From Rhynchonema sp. JSB1_4 (taxonomy: Eukaryota > Nematoda > Chromadorea > Monhysterida > Xyalidae), in NCBI GenBank assembly GCA_030248065.1, contig JASAMV010001038.1, positions 80,027 through 144,026 of the forward strand: a stretch of 64,000 nucleotides of DNA, read 5' to 3'. Every line of letters starts with the position of its first letter. Position 1 is the stretch's first letter. The notes under the pieces were generated by a model. The model did not search any database, had not been told where the DNA came from, and worked only from the letters and a program-made list of their open reading frames with translations. A program made the translations under genes and the position numbers. Shown here one piece after another: positions 1 to 12,422 of this stretch.

Positions 1-2
1 CG

Positions 3-86
3 AACTCAGACTGGTTGGTGCAGAACCAGGACTGTATTGGGGAACCGCAATCTTTGAACTATGTCAATCCGCCCGAGAGTTTGTGA
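3..86 (+). CDS. Possible C-terminal end of a gene entering from the left edge
   Basis: Reading from base 3, 27 codons are open and end at TGA (84-86). The peptide ends YVNPPESL and has a mixed, protein-like composition (DWLVQNQDC, GEPQSL). Base composition changes abruptly after the stop to a very T-rich stretch typical of a 3' UTR, and an AATAAA lies at about 311. I do not recognise the protein, and the fragment is too short to exclude chance. Confidence 0.3.
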   Translation, partial: NSDWLVQNQDCIGEPQSLNYVNPPESL

Positions 87-3000
87 TGGAGTTTAGGGTT
101 ATTTTTTATATTTTTTGTTTGTTATTTATTTTGTGTTTGATGTTGATTTGGTTTTGTTTTGTATTCCATTTTAGATTGATTTTATTGTATTGTAAATTTG
201 TTATTGTTCACGTCGTGCTCTTGATACTGATAGTCGGTTCTGGTCGCTCTGCTCTCTTATCGTTGTGCTTCAGAAATGGTTGTTAGTTATTTATGTATTT
301 ATTTATTTGTGAATAAAGCACAGTAGCCGAAATAAATATGCGATGCTTTATTTATTTGATGAAGGAAAGAAAACCATTTATTGACACATGCCAATGAGTT
401 TATCCACCGTGAAGTTCTTCCACCGTTGTGTTTCTGTGAAGTACAGCTTGCAGCTGTGCCGCAGTGATAGGCATCTTTCTCCGATGACGTCAACAAAGGA
501 AATTATCGAAATATTGTTAAAAAATGCTTTTTGACTCAAACACTGAGCGCTCAGCACGTCGTTTTGAAGCATGCTGGGTTTAATCTCTCTGCTGTCTTTG
601 ACTGACCGTGCCCGCGAAACTGTTCGTGACGATTGGGGCATCCCAGAGCAAAACAATTGCCCATGGCAATTTGTTTCATGCGACTTTTTTGCATTGTGCG
701 TTTCTTTCTGCGACTTGCCTACCAGTTTGGACTTGGCGGTTTAGTTTTGTCGCAGGTCAGTCTCTGTCTGTGCTGTGTCAGTTCAAACAAGTAAAATTAC
801 CAACACACATTACATACAGTATGTAATACTTGTTGGTTTTTTTCTGCAAGTGAGTTGAGCGTATAATTACACCGTAGTAATGCAACATGCTGTTTGGGGG
901 ATTAACCGATCGGTGACTGGGTTTGATTCTCTTTCGCTGTCCCCCTTTTCATTTGTGTGTTTTGGTTTGCGCGTCAATTCACTTGCGTGATTTGCTTTCC
1001 TCACCCCGTTTTCAAGTTTCGTGGTTTTGTAACTTTATACTGTCCGAGTTTTTACGAGATCGCAGTTTTCGAGTCTTTCATAAGGCTTGCATGCACTATT
1101 TCAATACTAATTCATAATTTAAAAGGTGCACAAACGTATTGACCAAAACTCATACATTCCTTCCTTTTTCAAGCCGCTCAAGCCATCGAAAATGCGTCCG
1201 GGCCGTCATTTCATGAAATTCATCACCAAATTCTCGCGCCAAACACGCGCCCACTGAGCAGGTCTGTGTGGTCAAGTGCGTGTCATTTTACCATCAAATG
1301 CTGCTAAGTAAGCCATGCCGTAAACCCACTGTTTGCTCATGCAAATGTGCAGTGAAACATCAGGTGACCGAGGTACCTGTTTACTGTATCTCTTGTAACC
1401 ACCTGCTCTGATAAGATCCTGCCTGATCAAACCACATCAGGAATTCGAGATGTAGTAGAACGCCAGCTTGCATTTATTTTCAGCTGCCGCCTCACTTCGT
1501 CACCACGTTCAGTGCGACCACCAGTCACGTGTGCAGACGGGGTGCAGCACATGAAACATTAGCTGATGCAGTACGCCAGGTCGGTGAAACAAAAGTTATT
1601 TATCAAGGTTTGCTTGCGAGTTACAGTACCCCATGCGCATTGGCTCATTTCTTCTGCGCGTTTGCTTGTAGTTGCAGTTTTGGCGCCAATAATTCTCATT
1701 TGAAAGTGCTTGGTCAGTCCAGCACTACAGCGACTATTCATACCGTAATCCAACAGCAGTGATCCTTGACTGGGGGCGAACCTTTCGGTCACCATGGGTG
1801 AGCCCAGAACAGCAGCGCTGATATGAATAGACAAAGCACTGACCCGCTTATGCGACTATGTTCGTTGTGCATCTCTGTCAAGCGGTTTCATTCTTGTCAC
1901 AGATCAGTATGGTGTGCCGTTGTTGCTTGAGACTTCAAGGTTGTTTCCCACTGTTTGTCTTACGCAACGGACGAGAGTCGGGCGGGGGTGTTCTCTTCTG
2001 TGATCCTCACATGTACGCTGGGCCATAGGTACATACTCCATTTGCGTGCATTGTGCAAATCTCAGGGTGTTCAAGGTAATTCACATTGGTTGACCTCCCT
2101 GTCTGCGTCTGTACAAGATTGAATCATGGTGCTTGGCGCGAAAAGACACATTTGAAAAGACCAGTGCTCATAAATGCCCACCGTAACCAGAGTGTGCGCT
2201 GGGTGTTTTTGACAATCATCGATTTTAAGCGGTTTTGTTTGCATCCTGTACCGGTAACTAACAACTGTGTGGCTGCAGTTGCACTATCATTTGTCATGCC
2301 CTTTATATTGGACATAAAACCATTACATAACTGAAATTAAGTGAGTCTCAGTTTTCGACAGGGAACCACGCAAGTAAATTTGCCCATGGGCATGATAACA
2401 TTGTCTGACACTGACGATGTCCAAGTGCACTGCCTGAATTTTCGAAATCGCTTAATCCGCTGTGATTTTTGAATTTGCAATCTAAGAGAATCCGACAGGT
2501 ACTGAACGAGTGAATCATTAGGTTGCCGTTAAGGTTGTCGATTGTCCACATCTCCGTCCAATGCTCTCGAAACTTGTATCTCCGTCCACCATTCTCAAGG
2601 CATTGATGAGCACTGGTCTTTTAAAATGTGTTTTTCGCGCCAAACACCCAGATTCAAACTTGTACTGACTCAGACAAGGAGGTCAACAAATGTGAATATC
2701 CTGAGGGACGATATGTTAACGACCGACACAAGAATACATGACCGACACAGGATTTCCCGGAAATTTCAAGGGCGGTAATTTAAAAAAATTTGAAAATAAA
2801 CGTGTGGAGGGAGTGGGTCAAACTTGGAAATTCAAGTTTTAACGCCCATTATCGTGGTCGATAGAGATGGTGGACATTCGACAACTTTTGCGAATGGTCG
2901 CCGGAGATGGCGCCGCAAAGCTTTTACCCAGTCCACACCGTCGCCATGTAGGCTAACTGTCTCCAAGAGCTTTTCACCAAAACAAGTTTTGAGAATGCTG

Positions 3001-4367
3001 GACGGAGATACAAGTTTCGTGAATGTTGGACGGAGATGGTGGACAATCGACAACTTTAACGGCAACCTGATGATTCACTCGTTCAATGCCTGTCGGATTT
3101 TCTCAGATTGCACATTCAAAAATCAGAGCGGAGGAAGCGATTACGAAACTTTCGAAAATGTGTCCGGTCGCGCAGGTGTCGGTCGCTAACATCACGCCAA
3201 GGATCACTGCTGTTGGGTTACAGTACGAATAGCCAATGTTGCTGGACTGAGCGCAAGCACTTTCAAATAAGAATTATTGGCGCCAAAACTGCAAATTCAA
3301 TCAAACACGCAGAAGCAATGAGCCAATACGCAGCATGGGATACCGTTTCTCGCAAGCAAACCTTGATAAATAATTTTTGTTTCACCGACCTGGCGCACTG
3401 CATTAGCTGATGTTTCATGTGTTGCACCTTGTCTGTGCACTGCTGCACACGCGTGCGTGAACGTCGAACGTGGTAACCAAAAGGGATGCGGCAGCAGACT
3501 GTAGAAGTGCTGAAAAGACATACAAGCTGTTGTTCTACATCTCAAATTACTAATGTGGTTTGATCAGGCCGGATCTTATCAGAGCAGTTGGTCACAAGAG
3601 ATAAACAGGTCAGTGCGTCGGTCACCTGATGTTTCACTGCACATTTGCATGAGCAAACAGTGGGTTACGACATGACTTACTTATATCAGCATCTGATAGT
3701 AAAATAACACACAGTTTGACCGCACAGACCTACTCAGTGACGTGCGTCTGGCGCGAGAATTTGGTGAATTTCATGAAATGACCGTCCGGATACAATTTCG
3801 ATGGCTTGGGCAGCTTGAAAATGAAAGGAATGTATGAGCTTTGATCATTATGTTTGTGCACCTTTTAAATTATGAATTAGTATTGAAATAGTGTATGTAA
3901 ACCTTTATGCAAGAGTCGAAAACTTCAATTTCGCAAAAACTCGGACAGCATAAAGTTTCAAAACCAAGAAACTTGAAAAGGGGGTGAGCAAATCAAATCA
4001 CGCATGTGAATTGGCGCGCAAGCCAAAACACAGAAATGAAAAGGGGCGGGGACAGCGAAAGAGAATCAAACCCAAGCACCGATCGGTTAATCCCCCAAAC
4101 AGCATGTTGCATTACTACACGGTGTAATTATATGCTCAACTCACTTGCAGAAAAAGCCAACAAGTATTACATACTGTATGTAATGTGTGTTGGTAATTTT
4201 GCTTGTTTGAACTGACATAGCACAAACAGACTGAGCTGCGACAAAACTAAACCGCTCAATCCAACACAAAAACTGGCAGGATATTCGCAGAACGAAACCA
4301 CAATTCAAAAAAAGTCGCATGAAACAAATTGCTTGGACGATTGTTTTGCTCCGGGATGGGCATAACC

Positions 4368-5560
4368 ACCTGGGGGCCCAGCGGGCCCATAGGGCCCAGC
4401 CACAGGGTGGGTACAGCAAGCGTTGGGCCCCCTGGGCCCCCAGGAAGATATGTCTGTGAAAAAGGCTGGGCCCCCTGGGCCCCCAGGTAGAAATGTGCAC
4501 GCGCTAACATCTGCATGCATGCGCTATGCGCATGTTTCTTGAGATAAAGATAGTGTAATAATGGTGCAAGCTCATCATGTCGTGCACTTTGACCACCAGT
4601 TCGTGTTCAAGCGGTACCCGTACGTGCACATCACGGACTGCAAGGAACCCGAAGTCGACCCCTATGGTGAAGGCGACAAATGGGTGGTCTTGCATGTCCT
4701 GTCACTCGCAATGCTACAAGGTACGAAGCCGGCACACAAAAAAACAGTTTGCATTGCTGCAACTGTACAAATGTACAAATTCTTCGGGTGTGAAATCGAC
4801 AAATTGCCCTGGTTCCAACCACCTAAAAGTGAACCGGCCACGGTTCCCACTGCTGAGCACACAGCGATGACTCACTGAGTGATTGAGTGACTGCCTTTTG
4901 ATTTGACTTAATTCCGTGGTTGGCCAAGTGACTGATGTTTTTTTGTTACTTTGAAATGTGAATGTTATTGTGCCGTTAACAGTTACAACCTTACATTTGC
5001 TTACATTTTATTGCTCATAATTGAAATTGCAGCCTTGTTCTCCCCATCCATATCCATATACGTACATATCTGATCAATTCACAGACCTACTTGTGCGCAA
5101 TACATCACGAGAATGATATTCGCCCTACTGACATTTTTCAATTGTAATTTTCTTCATTGTCATTTCAAACGACACTGCTGCACGCGCGTGCACGCGGCAT
5201 GCACGATCGTATGCACCTGCAAACGCAGTGACACAGATTTGCATGAAAAACAAAATATTGCTCGAATTGGGGGCCCAGGGGGCCCCAAAAATGGATATTT
5301 CGCGCGCCCGCGAAAGTTAATACATTACAATGGCAGAAATGGCCAAACTGCATCAATGGGGCCCACAATTTCTACCTGGGGGCCCGAACGCGCCACAAAA
5401 CGCAAAAAATCTGCATGTGTCACGTTTTTAATGCACGTGGGCATATATAGTTGACACCCTGTAATTCCAATTCTTATTTCTGCCTTTTTGGACAAATCTG
5501 CATTATATTCTTCAACACTATGGGCCCTATGGGCCCTCTGGGCCCGCTGGGCCCCCAGGT
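4368..5560. mobile_element. GGGCCC-ended transposon inserted in the foldback arm
   Basis: The left end ACCTGGGGGCCCAGCGGGCC and the right end (5541-5560) are inverted repeats, and the word GGGCCC recurs many times inside both ends (4371-4490, 5270-5290, 5370-5390, 5521-5556). Aligning the two arms of the host foldback shows that this 1.2 kb is absent from the left arm, where the sequence runs uninterrupted near 600-645. The flanks GGGATGGGCAT (left) and GGGATGCAT (right) look like an imperfect target duplication. The design (terminal repeats plus a reiterated subterminal word, with an internal GC-rich CGCGCGCCCGCG stretch) resembles the elements at 34.6-41.4 kb. Confidence 0.65.
4561..4878 (+). 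CDS. 105-codon ORF carried inside the GGGCCC transposon
   Basis: The uninterrupted ATG-to-TGA reading frame has many C/G third positions, unlike the AT-rich flanks and like the real exons elsewhere in this window. The protein is soluble and mixed: a His-rich start (QAHHVVHF), then YPYVHITDCKEPEVDPYGEG, then WVVLHVLSLAM and a Pro-rich C-terminus. I recognise no family and see no DDE or RNase H-like motif, so it does not look like a transposase. It could be a captured host-gene fragment. A GT inside CTACAAGGTACG (about 4720) could be an old splice donor, in which case the tail is read-through. Expression is unproven. Confidence 0.4.
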   Translation: MVQAHHVVHFDHQFVFKRYPYVHITDCKEPEVDPYGEGDKWVVLHVLSLAMLQGTKPAHKKTVCIAATVQMYKFFGCEIDKLPWFQPPKSEPATVPTAEHTAMTH

Positions 5561-6145
5561 AGCTACGGCCCTGGGATGCATGCCCCCAACCCTCACCAAC
5601 AGTTTCACGGCCACGGTCAGTCAAACACAGCAGAGTAGAGATTATAACTCAACGTGCTTCAAAACGACCACAACATGTGTGTGTTGAGCGCTCAATGTTT
5701 GAGAGAGAAGGGGTGAGACCACCCACCCTTCAATCAATTTCTTGACCAACTGCTGCCCACATTGCTTGTGGTCAAATGCACGGTGCTTAAATGTGATGTT
5801 TCACGACTGCTCGTACAGTGTTAAAGTCGCACATTTGAAAGAGCTGAACTTGTCAAACAACAACGACTGCTGTGAAAGAATTTCAATTAGCATTTTCTAA
5901 CAACATTTCGATTATTTCGTTTTTTGACGTCATCGGAGAAAGGTGCCCATCACTGCGGCACAGCTGCAAGCTCTGCCATCCGCAGCCATGAGCCTTGCAC
6001 TTCACACAGCAAACACAACGGTGGACGAACTTCACGGTGGATTAACTCATTGGCGCGTGTTAAAAAATGGTTATATTTCAAAGCATCGCATATTTATTTC
6101 GGCTGCTGGTGCTGTGCTTCATTCACAAACAAATAAATAAATAAC

Positions 6146-9100
6146 AACAATTTTTGAAGCATAACGGTAACAAGAAAGAAAAATGCCCCAAGAATGATGA
6201 TAAGGGTCATAATTAAATGATTAGTCAAGGATTGGGTTTTGATTCTCGATGAATCCTTGATTTCGGTGGAAAAGTCGATCTGATGAATGAACTCACGGTA
6301 TTACCAACTCACGGTTTTCTTTCCAGTTTTGTCTTTCGCTTGTGGCGATGGCGATATATTTCAGCAAAATAAGCATATGTGTGTTAGCATTCCCAGACAA
6401 AAAGTTTTTTACTGTTTTTTCAGTCCAACTCTGATAACCGGACCGAGGCTTAACTGATTTACGTAGCTGGTTCAACGATTTCAATGTCAAGGTGTGGTTT
6501 TTGGACACACGTTTCTCAACCGTTTTGGGTTTTGGAAGAATGCGATGGTGCACCAAGTCATCGTCAGTGCAGCACAGTATTGATCATTCTGTTTACAGCG
6601 CTCAGGCCTGCTGCTATTTTACGTACCTCACAAAAACCCATCAGACCAAAATAACGTTCATCCCCACACAACACATAGCATAATTATGACACAGTCCCTA
6701 AAAGGCCAGCTTTAGGGGTCAGCTATTGGGCACCCAGTAGTCTGTGTTTGTTTGGCCCCACGCCAAAAGCTGCGTGTGCGTGCTGTGTGGGATGCGTGTG
6801 TTGACTTGACAGACATGGCATAATATTATTGTGGTACCCGTCCAAGCACCATGCACGTCACGACCGGCTCCAGTTCCGGTACCATGATAATACAAGGATC
6901 CCTTTGGTGCTGAACTGGAACCTCTGGGAACAGCAGTGACCGTTTGCAGCTGGGGCCAATTACGCACAAATACACAATAGAAAACGACGCGCTACCATTT
7001 CGTGGCTCACGCATTTGAAATGGGGGATTAAAGGAGAAGCTGGGACGTAAATTGTGAAATTTGATCCCATTGGATTTTTATGCTCAAACTGGTGCACGAG
7101 AAGGGAGAAATTTTTGTCGCGTATCCATTTTTTGTTCCATAACCCGAAATAACTCCTCCCTCAACAAACTGACTCTTTCCGGGGGACGTCCACAATAGAA
7201 TGCAACACGTTTGAGTGTTAATCACGCATGTAAACATGTCTATAATTAGTGCAATGTTATCATTCTTGTGACTTTTGATGATTCGTGGGAAAATGTTCAG
7301 GTCAGCAATTGAGAAAAGAAGCTGGTAATAATCGTGGGAGCTGAATACGACTGTGGTTTGTATGCTTGTGCACACGTTGTCTGGAACCTGTTGCTTTCGT
7401 TCCCACGTCACACTGCAACTCATCAAGCTGGTTTTGTTCCCAGTCTTCTTTATCACTTGATACGCAAAATTCATTAAACACGCAGATAATTTTGGTCCCT
7501 CAAGTCAGTTTAAGTGCTGGTCTGACATACATAGGTTACGGTAGTTTATGTACAACAAAAATGGTAGTTAATCATTATTCCTGACATCAATATTATATGA
7601 ATTCAAAGCGAACACGTAAATATGAGTGTCGAATTCATAATCGGAACCAAAAACCTGACAGCTTTTTTGTTATTCCGGTCCGGAACTACAAATATGCACA
7701 ATTAATAGATCACATTACGCTCAACGCTACCACACCGCGTGCGCCCTGCGGTCATCAGGTGCCTGCTTGTCTGTGAGGGCAAAAAATCTTTAAAGGGCGT
7801 GTGCAATGTAAAAGATGCCAGTTATGAATTGATGACCATTAACATGATGTGGTTTATGGTTTTTGGCTTTGCTGATTACGAAACGTCAAGCAGTGCACCT
7901 GCCCGGAGTGTCACAAAAACATCAAATTTAGCACCATGTAGCTATCCCTCCTTTCGGGTAATAGTCTTCCGATTTCGGCTTTTTCTGATCTTTTCCGGCT
8001 CCACAAATCTGACCAACAATGGAGAACATGGATTTATGGGCTTGCTGACAGTCTGGTGTTCAGAAAAAATGCCGTTTCTTGCGGACACCTGGTGGGGTTC
8101 ATGATGAAGAAAGTGCTTTCTTCCTGACGAAATTGGTGATTCATGAGCCATGATGACCTTGCGCACACTAGCTGACACACAAATTTGCACCGAAAGCAGT
8201 AATATCGCGGCAATAAAAGCCGCAAGTTCATGTTTTATTCAGCAAATTGCACTTAAAAAGACGTGACTTTTGTTTTTTGGGATGGATTTGTGATTCGATC
8301 TTTATTTTATGGCCGGACGCCTTTTACGACCCACACCGGGTGGTCGCCGGGTCCATGTTCTTTTTTACAAGTCTCCGATGGGCAGTTTAGCAGCTTCCCA
8401 CAAAGCTTAACAACCGAAACGGAAAAGAAAATCAAAAAATTTATGTGAATTTTGCTTTTGTTCAGCGTTTTGGATCATGAAACATGCAGAGGTTGCTGGG
8501 GGCTTCTTTTCGTATTTCTTATTGCAGAAATGCCAGACGTACATACTGTATGTACATAATTCACAGAAACAGCAGGTGATATGCAAAGTCAATACAGCCT
8601 AGTAGGAATGTAAGTAGGAGAACACATACTGCTAGTTGCGGGTTACGGTAGCTGTCGCTTCAAAACAGCAAGGGAAGCAGTCAACCCCCCCCCAATATTC
8701 GACCTCAATTCGCGTTGACATGAGTCAGGTTGTGCAACGCGCTACAACCAGGAACTTAAAATTGGCCCATACTCAATCGGTAATAAAAGGACGAACATTT
8801 TTTGGTATTACGTGAATGTAGCGCGTCGCTTTTGACCGCTTTTTCACAAAGACAACGACAAAAACACACTCTAACCTTTATTTGAACGTATTGTATGTAT
8901 GTATTGTGTGCTGCCCTTTGTCATTACGTGTATTGTGCAACAAACTCTACTTGAATGCCTGTATTTGCGAAATCTTCAATTTGTGTCGATAAAGGTTGTT
9001 CATCTTTTAAAGGCGAGAAAAAGTTGATAATGCGAAATTTATGTGTGGTTTCTCTTTCATGTCACGGTCATTTTCGATCAGAATCCCAACTGAATTACTG

Positions 9101-10740
9101 GCAATGAAAGAGTCGGCATAAATTTTATGTTTTTTCATCAAATTTGAAACACAATAGCGGATGCAAAAACTATTTGTCTCACAGCGCGTTGTTTACATCA
9201 TTATTATAATACAATCTCGTATGAAAAGGCATTCGTCCATTATAACATTCATGTATCCGTATTATAATAGGCAGACGCGCCCTTTAAAAAAGTCCGAACG
9301 CGCACGCATGCACTGCTTTAAAGGGGGAGACCGACGTTATAGACTTTTTTTTCTCCAAATTTTGATAAAAAAGCTTACTTTTGCCGCAATATTTGATATG
9401 GAAGAGAATTATATCACATTAGATGTGCACACGTATACGCAACACAATAGATAACGCACTATGCGTTACTTTTTTGAATAACTGCCGAAATTATAAGAAC
9501 GATTATTGGTTGCGCCAGTTGAAAAAAAAGAAAATTTGTGGCCTTGATATTGCATGTTGTGAATAACTCCGTTTTTAGGGGCACCACATGTGAACTGGGT
9601 TCTCGTTCTGATTCAGATTTATACTTTCAGTTGCGGAACTGTGATATTCAGTGCACATGTGGGCTGAAGTTCAGTGAAATGCATTCGTTAACGTTGAGAG
9701 ATTCACATAAATTGATCCTTGGCATTGAAAGGCGGCAAGGTAAAAGTGTTGAACATCACCACATTCAATAATTGGCAAACTCACACTCAAATTACCAGAA
9801 AAAGCGTTTCGTTGCGCAGACGAATGCAATTAGGCTTCAAATACACTGGGACAATCACAAATCAAGAATGGCTTGTTTTTGTTCAGAAACACACATTTTA
9901 TTGCGCGAAATACACCATAAGATGAATAATATGCAAAACTGACAATGTTATTGAGATTTGAGGAAACAAAATAAAGCGGGAAGTAGCGAAGATTAAAGTT
10001 GAAAAGTTGCAGAAAGTATGTTATACCGTATTAGCTAACAAATGTCATGAGAATATACTTGCACAACAACGGGACTAGCGGTAGAATATTCCAATGGAAT
10101 TGAAAGTCGTAATAATACTTGCATAATGTATAATGAGAATATCCAGCTAATCATGAAATTTGGAATCTGTAGAGTGCCACTTTGAAAAAATAGCAACCGT
10201 AATGTTTTACGTTTGATCGAATATCGTCTTGTCAGGTAAGAATGGGAGTACGCACCTGTTAAGCTAAAATAAAGCACACGATAGAGAAACGAAATAATGA
10301 AAAGAAAGAGCTTACATTTTTATGATATACTACACAGTGTGAAAGAACATTGGTAGCAAACCCAAGTTATATTATGTACAATCTGAGAATTTCTTTTCTT
10401 CGCTCAACAATGCACAACTGTAAAACAGAGACAACATAAGTAGTATCAATTTTTTCACCATAATTGTGTACATAAACATAAGACGGTGGGCGCGTGTGTG
10501 TGCAGTTATTGTGACGGACCATATTGGCGCGTTTTGCCGCTGAGCATTTTGTTCAGACGAAGCGGCCGATGAAGTCCAGCGTGTGCTGAAAGGCAAACAG
10601 AAAAATATGGATCCGGATCTGAGCTTGTCATACTGTAAGTAGCAATCGCCCCCTTTAAAGAATATATATCCACCCCACTCGCTTATTTTTCAGCGACCAT
10701 AAATTCGTTCGGGCTATAAATTTGACGCGTCATAAATCGA
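6146..10740. other. No recognisable gene
   Basis: This is AT-rich sequence with only scattered short ORFs lacking codon bias or domains. It contains a palindromic ACATACTGTATGT motif near 8540 and GGTTACGGTA motifs near 7544 and 8641, which recur across the window. I see no RNA gene or clear transposon ends. Confidence 0.5.
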
Positions 10741-10743
10741 TTT

Positions 10744-11150
10744 TTGTTACCTCCCCGTTTGGAGTGGTGCACCTGGACACACAAGCCTAAAGCTGTCAGA
10801 AGTGCGGTAGGGCTCGTTTAGCTGATCAAGGGCTACTACCGCCTCTTGGGTGTTCAAAAGAAGGCTGGCGGGATATATAGCGGAAATGAGCCCGCTCGCA
10901 GCTATGTATACTGGGAGGTTAATGAACATTCTTAGGCCCGCCAGCAAGGCGCCGACATTTAGTTTGCCTCACCGAATGTGTTCTAATCTGTTTATGTTCC
11001 TATTTGTCAATGTCATCTTATGAGCCCATGCTCTGCGGTAGGTAGAAAGGATCGCTTTATCAGTCAGAGGCGAGCCGCTTCCATGGACCCAGCTACAGTA
11101 ACCCAGGTGCACCTTGAAATTTACGCTCGCAGCTTTTTGTTGCTATATCC
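10744..11150 (-). pseudogene. Degraded ORF, possibly a retroelement relic
   Basis: One frame on the minus strand is open for about 120 codons with a single internal TGA (near 10971). It reads STYRRAWAHKMTLTNRN before the stop, and LLAGLRMFINLPVYIAASGL after it, ending at TAA. The composition is protein-like, but I cannot assign a family; a worn reverse-transcriptase tail is one guess. It lies immediately downstream of the BH3 gene, so part of it could instead be a terminal exon of that gene. Confidence 0.2.
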
Positions 11151-11185
11151 TTTGACATAAACGGAAATGTTTCCAACCACCGCCC

Positions 11186-12413
11186 TCAATCCATGGCACT
11201 CACCCAAATCCACTGTGGCACGCGCACCGCACCGACGACGCCGATGAAAGCACCGGGTTGTGGCAGTTCCATAGCCAATAGAGCAGCAATGCGTTCCGGT
11301 TCTCGTTCCGGTTCCGGATCGGGACCCCGATTGTTCGTTCTCAAGTCCCGTTCGAACAGGTCTCCAATGTGTCGGAGTCTGGCGCCGACAAAATGCACTC
11401 GACGTTGTTCATCAGTGGACAGATGCGATAAGTGGAAAGAGCGCACGCGGGAACGCGCAAAGTCAGTTTGGTCGCCGACGCTGTTGCTTGTCGGTGGTGA
11501 AATGGGTGGATGGGAATGGTGAAAGACTGAAAAGAAGGAATGAATGCAGGATTTTTTGTTGTACCCAACGTTGTTTCGATGCGCAGTTCTTGTCACACCT
11601 ATACTGTATGTATCAGCACCCGACGGGTATACCTAATAAAAGGCATAAAAGTCGAGAAAAACTAAACCAAATAAAACCTCACCCACCAGTCTGTGTGCCG
11701 GCATCAGCACTGTTGTTGCCGGTGGTGCACTGGTCATCCTCAGCAATAGTGTCCGTTTGTGTGGCTGCACTGACCTTGGCTGGCTGATGTTTCACGTGAT
11801 GACCGACACTGCACGAACGACCGATGCGGGCCAGACCTGAAATGAAAGGATTGGGTTAATGTTTCAGGATTACGTAAGTTTTTGATGGATTCGTGATATG
11901 AATTGACGAAAAAAACAGAGACAAAACAAGAACAGGCCAAAATTAGTCAGTCGTACCAATCGGGTCGCTTTTCGTTCTGCGTTTCTGCATGAGTTCGGAG
12001 TCGGCCAGATCCCAGCAGCAAATCATTCCGCCACAATCGCTTTTGCTCGACGACCAGCCGAACGCATCATTTTTGTCGTCCATGATGTCGGCTGATGTTT
12101 CACAATTGTTGTCCGAGCTTGTCGGCATGTCGAGCTCACGAAATGTGAAAATCGCCGGCGACGTCTGTCGGCGATTCGATCGCGATCGGGAATTTTGTCG
12201 ATTTTTGTGATTGTTTTCATCGACCGCTTTGATCGGCGAGCCGAAATAGCCCGAATCCGGCCCGACCTCTTCCGGCGAACCACAAGGTTCTGGCTGCTGG
12301 TGGCTGCTGATGTGTCGCTTGCTTCGTACGGGTGTGGATGTCGTTGGCTCGGCCCCCCGTAGACTTGGGGGTTGATTGGTTGACTCGGACGGGATTGGAG
12401 AACAGGAAAGCAT
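11186..12413 (-). CDS. BH3-only protein candidate (BIM/BMF-like)
   Basis: Exons on the minus strand are 12413-11957, 11836-11687 and 11526-11204, all joined in phase 1. The ATG follows an acceptor (CACATTTCAG), so a 5' UTR exon lies upstream. The product is about 310 residues. Residues 249-261 read VGARLRHIGDLFE, matching the BH3 pattern (hydrophobic, small, x2, Leu, x2, Ile, Gly-Asp, x, Phe). Residues 177-181 (ATQTD) and 199-202 (GTQT) resemble the dynein-light-chain (DYNLL) docking motif of BIM and BMF, and sit N-terminal to BH3 as in those proteins. In that family BH3 binds BCL2-type proteins to trigger apoptosis. The rest is Ser/Pro/Asp-rich and disordered-looking; after BH3 comes a PEPEREPER stretch. 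The C-terminus is uncertain: without splicing, the frame stops at 11186 after WIWVSAMD; with the good donor at 11203, another exon follows. No clear membrane anchor is visible. The function is inferred from motifs only. Confidence 0.6.
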
Positions 12414-12422
12414 TATGGTCTG

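Larger units (their letters stand above)
287..6145. mobile_element. Large foldback (inverted-repeat) element, about 5.9 kb
   Basis: The two ends are diverged reverse complements. The left end (about 300-350, AT-rich then AGCCGAAATAAATATGCGATG) pairs with 6085-6135. 540-630 pairs with 5600-5690, 640-950 with 4030-4361, 1560-1780 with 3190-3410, and 2400-2600 with 2980-3180. The arms carry indels: about 0.6 kb is present only in the left arm (about 1780-2400) and 1.2 kb only in the right arm (the element at 4368-5560). Within the left-arm extra segment, 2090-2200 is itself inverted relative to 2590-2690. No convincing long ORF exists; the ORFs of 60-121 codons here are mirror images of each other. 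The target-site duplication is unclear because the ends are simple TTAT repeats. Confidence 0.75.

Noticed and set aside
7028..7474. A 148-codon minus-strand ORF
   Set aside because: No codon bias, motif, signal peptide or splice partner; such a length is possible by chance in 64 kb of AT-rich DNA.
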